From Gnetum montanum (lineage: Eukaryota > Streptophyta > Gnetopsida > Gnetales > Gnetaceae): a stretch of DNA of 64,000 nucleotides. The DNA is taken from contig MNCI01023641.1 in the NCBI GenBank assembly GCA_015680685.1, forward strand, positions 23,781 through 87,780. Reading direction: 5' to 3'. Positions 59,130 to 64,000 of this stretch are shown piece by piece. The position numbers and the translations under genes are program-made. The number at the start of each line of letters is the position of its first letter. The stretch's first letter is position 1. Below the pieces are notes generated by a model. The model was not told the DNA's origin. It was given only the letters and a program-made list of their open reading frames with translations, and did not search any database.

Positions 59130-60780
59130 TCTAGCACTAAGAAAAATTTTTGCAACTAAAAATCTCAATTGCTAGAATGAAAAGCAAGGATCCTCAATGC
59201 AAGCCTATGATATCTTTGATATCACCTATGATATTCTAGGGCCTCCATAATAAAAATGAGATTTGAGGTGCCTTGGCTAGTCCAAAAAATCAACTAGGGA
59301 CTTATGAGATGCAAAACATGGAAATATGAACAGATCTAAATAATGTACAAATAATAAATTTATTTTTAAACATAAAACCCAAAACTTAAAAGTTTATTGA
59401 AAAAAGAATAAAAAATAAGTTAGAGAAATGTGTACAAATGGTGTTGGATGAGCAAAAAAAAAAGGAGGCTCATTTGTGCAAGAGTTCAAAGGCTATTGAA
59501 GCTGAGGTGATTTGCTCCATGGTCTAGGTGCTAAGCCACTCTTGATGTTATCAAACCTTCTTTTCCTACTGCAACCTTGGATCTACCAATTGGGTCACTG
59601 CTAGAAGTGTGAGAAAGGTGGAATATTTCAATGCGAAGTTGCTCCATGCTAGGTTTGGAATCCCAGAAGTGTAGTGTTAACACCAAATATCCATCAAATC
59701 TTAAGGCCTTATTACTTCTACACTAGGGTTCAAGAGAATGCAAGTATGGGAACTTGCAAGAGCTCTTGAGTGCGTGAAAATGCCCCAAGTGTGGAATTAT
59801 GTGTATGCAAATTTTTTAAAGAAAAAAAATTCCTAACTCACTAAAAAATTCCAGAACCTTGTGAGTGTTGAATCTTGTTAAAAATGTTGAACATTGTCAA
59901 AAATTGCTAGAACTTCTCAATGATGTTTGAGGTTGACTTTTATAGGGTCTTTGGGCCATAAATGGGGCTACAAATTGGCTATGATTTAGTTGCAAATTGG
60001 ATATAAAATGGCTACAAATTTAGGTGAGATGGATGCCCAAATTTGGGGGGTTAATATACATAGTACGTGCTTCCCCCCATGGGCATTCCCTTTACTATAA
60101 ATAGTAGCTAGGGCACACCTTTCATGCTAGAGATGAATCTTCCATGCTAAGCTCTTCACCTTGCTTACTGAAGTGGTTGGTCAATGTTGAAGTGCATGGA
60201 TTGATGAATTTTTCTTCTTGTGGCTTCCATGTTGGGGGATTAAATTTTCCATGCTGAGGGGAAACTTTTTAGGCTAGGGGAAAATTTTTCAAGGTGGGGG
60301 GAAACTTTCCAGGTTGAGTGGGGAAACTTTCCAAGCCATAGAAAAGTTTCCAAGTTGTGCATTTGGTCTCCACATTGAAGGGAGAAAGTTTTAAAGCCTC
60401 CCATCCTTCCACGCTGGGGGTAAGTGAGATCTACCCCCTTGTAGGTGTTTCTAGTGTAGAAAAATGCATGACCTCCATAAAATGCATCAAATTACCCTTT
60501 TTGGCATTCCAAAAGGCATTTTTAACACCCCCAAGCCCAACTATAGATACTATGTGACTTTGTTTTACTTAGGAAATGAGCCTTTGACCACTTAGGAGGT
60601 ATTTTTCAGCCCCAAAAGTATAAAGTATGTGAAATTACCCATTTTGTGTTAGAATTTTCATATTTACAATGAAATTTTACCTCAAGTTTCATGGGGTGAA
60701 GGCTACATGATGAAGATTGGTTATAACATGCAAAATTTTGTAGTGTTTTACTTGCAAAAAACTTACTTCATTAATTTATT
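59130..60780 (-). repeat. 5' LTR of the minus-strand B element (3' part kept)
   Basis: On the minus strand it is colinear with 7250-8767 of the first LTR-B: 'taaaaatgccttttggaat' against 'taaaaatgtcttttggatt', 'ggtcaaaggctca' against 'ggtcaaagcctca', and the end GTGCTAGA at 59130. The first 2 kb of the LTR is missing; the accessory ORF of another family A element begins beyond 60.9 kb. Confidence 0.75.
60249..60360 (-). repeat. 21-22-bp tandem repeats inside LTR-B
   Basis: Five units of the type 'ccatgctgaggggaaacttt' follow each other. They lie about 1.1-1.2 kb before the LTR end, the same offset as the 22-bp array at 7635-7742, but with a different unit sequence. Confidence 0.75.
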
Positions 60781-60930
60781 CTATCAAAATTCATAAAAAC
60801 TTTTGAAAAGTTCAAAGGTGATATCAAAGATATGTTATCACATCTACAATGTTGTGCACATAAAAATCTATATGTACGCATGGACCATTAGAAAATTTTT
60901 CATTTCTACCATTTCATGTAAGAAGAGTTC

Positions 60931-63900
60931 ATGCAATTCTTTTTGTCAAAGAACCTTCTAAGTCTCATATCTTCCTCACCATACATCCAATTTAATCCAT
61001 TTTTGAATCATTTTGCTCATGGAGTAAGCATCTTAGTCATGAGGAAGAGCATTCATGTAGAACTATGCAAACTATACAAATTTTTTCTAATATCTAGAAT
61101 ACCAATTAAGGGTAAGTATTATAAGTGATAACATGACTAAAATGTAATCAAAGGTAAATTTTTAATAATAAATCAAGAATAGTGTAGATCATTCACATTG
61201 AAAATATTTTTGGATCATTTAATAAGTCATTTAATTGAGGGTTTTTCCAAATTAGGACTTTTTCTACATTAAGGAATTTTTTAAATTTTGTGATCCAATT
61301 TAAAAATAAAATTAATTATATATGACATTTTTGATCAAAACCCAAAATCCAATGAAAGGTTATGAATCACTAGAAATATTTTTAGTGTTGTTGGATAATT
61401 TTGAAATTTTTTATGATTGTAGATGCTACAAAAAAGAATAGTTAAAGAAAGAGGAGCATCATAGCCTAAAGAGATCTAAAGGAAGAGATAGATGATAAGA
61501 AAGAGATCAAACCTCCACCATGACATAGGAAGCATAATCTTATTTCATTTAGTAGCCCTACCAATAACAAGTCAATCTACATAAGCAAAAGATGATGCAC
61601 CACGTACTTTAGCGCAAGGACAATGTCTCACACTCTCCAATGTATGTTTATAGGCTATTTATGTTAAATTCATCATGTCCACTATCATAGTGAAGTTGAA
61701 TTTTGATTTGTTTATGAAGTTTTCACTTGGAAAGATCCATGAACAATTATAAACATTATCTTTCTACTAAGCAATTTCAAGAAATGTTGAATGGTATTTA
61801 GAAGTTCATCAATTTTGACACAATCAACAAGATGATGCAACTATGAAGATCAAATTAGTAATAGTGACATATTTAGTTGCCAAAGGAAGTACCACACTAC
61901 TAGGAAAGTTTTAGGAAAATAAGGCATAGTTGTTATTGCTAGAGATATAAAGGAGATTCAAAAGAAAGAAGATAAGAAAACCAACTCTTCTATTCCCTTG
62001 TCCTATTAGAAATTTGTGTACATAGATAGTTTTTTTGGGATACACTAATCATAACTTACACAAATTCCAAAATACATCATATGTCGAAATTTCAAAGCCA
62101 ATGCCACCCAAGAAAGATAAAGTGAAAAAAAAAGTGGGAATGAAGGCTAAAGCATAGTCAACATCAATAAATAATTTTTAGCCATAGGGATAGAACAAGT
62201 AGAACCCAATGTATTAACTCTATCTACAAAATGAGTAGGAATAAATGCTCCGCTAGCACAACACCCAGACTATCAATCCTATGTAAGCCATCTTTAGAAA
62301 ATCATAGAAACAATAAGTTAGGATAAGAGGGAAGTGTTTAGCATGTATAAAGTTATAGAAAATCCAGGTTAACCTATAGAATTAACAGGATCCACCAATG
62401 GACAAGTATCTTTGAAGATAGAAGAAAATGACAAATGGGCATAACAAATGTCTAGAAATCATGCATTCTTTCAAGTGGCATTAGAAACAAGAAAAGGAGC
62501 CACTATAGTGATTATGCAACATCAAGATGTAATAGGATTAGTAAAAGTAATAATAGATCATATTAAAGAATTGTTAAATATTCATTGCCAAACATTTATA
62601 GAGATAAAGAAGTTCAAACATTGGTTATAACATTAGGCAAAAGTATTATGTCCCTTAAGGAATGTGAGCATTCCTTATTAGGACTAATATAGATAAGATA
62701 AGTCATGTAAAATCTTTTTGATATCCCCTATGAGATCACTATAGTCTAGTTAGAGTTAATCACTACAAAAGAAAATTTGGTTATAGCTAAAACAAGGATG
62801 TAACATGCAAAGATTGAAGTGTACATGTTACAAGAGGAACTAGCCATACAAAGAGCTGAAAGGTAAGATCCTACATGATATATTATACTAAGCTAGTTTC
62901 TGCAATTCAAAAATGACCAAGTTAAACAACATATGACTAAGCAAAACTAGTTAGAAATAGAAAGAAAAAAGGCAATGTGAAACACTTCAACTATAGAGGT
63001 TTTAATATATGCTTCTACTAAAGCTATTATTGCATTAGAAGAAAAAACTAAAGAATTACTATATAACATCTTAGGTTAACAGATGTAGAAAAATAAAAGA
63101 ACATATTTAATAAAAGCATACATTAACTAAGAAAAGTAATTTGCAAGAGTTATCCTAGATATAAGATAATTGACTTGAGAAAATAGAATCTTATGAATGG
63201 AAGAAGTACACTTAGTCAAGTAAAATCTAGCTATTAAGATTAGTTCATAATAAAACAAGGTCAAAAAGCATGAAAGGCTGAAAATCATTTCAGAGACCAA
63301 GTGGACATGTACAAGGAGATCAAAGAAAAGGAAATCTACATAGCTAAAGCCAAGATCACTTCCATTACACAATAGTTACCTTATTGGCAACCCATCCTAG
63401 ATAGTCTTATCCTAGTCCATCAAGCCAAGCTTAAAAATAAAGAACTTGAGATAAAATATTTAATAGAATACATAAGGTTAGCAAATCTACAATATGCTAA
63501 ATTGCCCATGTTGATAGCAAGTAGACCAAAAATAGAGATAGAGCAGTAATTAACTCCCACATCTTACATGTATAAGAAAGAGTTTACATATAGAAAATAT
63601 GCACAATAGAAACTTTATATTTCAAACTCTTAGCTTCATGTAGCCAAATCAAGTTATCAAGATTAGAAGAATGTTGCAATAAATCTAGCTAGAAGAAAGA
63701 TAGATTATCAAAATCTATAAAAACTAGTCAAAGCCTTTGAAGTGAAAACAACACAATTCATAGTATGGTATGTCAAGGCAAATCAAATGTTTCCACAATT
63801 TCCATATCCTTGATAAGTGCTAATACCAGAGAATATCACCAAGGTATCATGAACTGTGCATAATCCCAAGATAGAAGAAGCGAAACTATAGATACTATTA

Positions 63901-64000
63901 AGTAAGTACCAATTTAAGAAACCATATGGCAAAGGAAAGAAGCTAATGAAGAATCCACTACCACCAAGAACTTAAGAAGAATACATTGAGCTTCCATTAT
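60931..64000 (+). pseudogene. Family A accessory ORF, spliced, coiled-coil rich (copy 2, runs off the window)
   Basis: An upstream exon (60931-61111) with HFAHGVSILVMRKSIHVE aligns with GVFSLVMGRD of copy 1. After the intron (61112-61422) the second exon follows copy 1 to its end: basic KRIVKERG, STIIVKLNF, EWYLEVHQF, VTYLVAKGSTTLLGKF, LLFPCPIRNL and LGYTN, FFQVALETRKGATIVIMQH (62460-62520), LFDIPYEIT, MEEVHLVK, KHERLK, the coiled-coil part with AKLKNKELEIKYLIEYIRL, and near 63950 KLMKNPLPPRT, matching the KAPMEEPLPPGT end of copy 1. It has many more stops than copy 1, so it is older or less constrained. It begins right after an LTR-B fragment, so the 5' part of its element is lost here; the 3' LTR should lie right of the window. 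Confidence 0.75.
61112..61422 (+). other. Intron of the family A accessory ORF, copy 2 (311 bp)
   Basis: Donor AATTAAGG then GTAAGTATT; acceptor TATGATTGTAG then ATGCTAC. The junction sequences and flanking peptides are shared with the 211-bp intron at 24413-24623. Confidence 0.7.

Noticed and set aside
60931-61128. Short ORF with a hydrophobic start as a secreted peptide.
   Set aside because: Its second half matches the upstream exon of the family A accessory ORF and ends at a splice donor.

Overview
The window is plant nuclear DNA made almost entirely of old, nested LTR retrotransposons. It is AT-rich, CpG-poor and stop-riddled, with several Ty3/gypsy lineages, long LTRs (up to about 3.6 kb) and no intact host gene. 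This fits a large, repeat-rich seed-plant genome. A gymnosperm is my best guess, but nothing seen proves the taxon. No tRNA, rRNA, CRISPR array or bacterial-type feature was found.

Two families dominate. Family A has LTRs of about 840 bp (1-709, the truncated 21386-21501, 28411-29247, and a solo LTR at 30549-31388), a tRNA-Asp-type primer site and a gag, but no pol. It carries a spliced, sense-strand accessory ORF rich in predicted coiled coil. A second copy of that ORF lies at 60.9-64 kb. Family B has 2.8-3.6 kb LTRs, a Tat-like gag-protease and no pol. Downstream of the protease, on the opposite strand, it has a multi-exon gene. The two readable copies (9.8-13.5 kb minus; 50.2-53.7 kb plus) share exons and splice junctions. 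Their N-terminal part resembles an FCP1/NLI-interacting-factor (HAD-type) phosphatase domain. Next to its 3' LTR each B element has a tandem array (about 148, 180 or 190 bp units) whose units contain a dyad.

Layout: 0-0.7 kb LTR-A; 2.1-2.9 copia relic; 2.9-5.2 tail of a B element; 5.2-8.8 LTR-B; 8.8-17.2 B internal region (protease tail, antisense gene, array); 17.2-18.2 start of an LTR-B; 18.2-21.35 Tat pol cassette (RT, RNase H, second RNase H, integrase); 21.4-29.25 family A element on the minus strand; 29.25-31.64 rest of an LTR-B holding a solo LTR-A with perfect TSD; 31.6-38 second B internal region; 38-40.8 LTR-B; 40.9-44.5 chromovirus-like LTR plus integrase (minus); 44.5-60.8 a third B element on the minus strand, the best preserved; 60.9-64 accessory ORF of another A element.

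Working model: A and B are non-autonomous elements supplying Gag (and protease in B) plus family-specific accessory proteins, and relying on RT/integrase from Tat-type partners like the 18-21 kb relic. All copies here are decayed, so this concerns the ancestral elements, not present activity.
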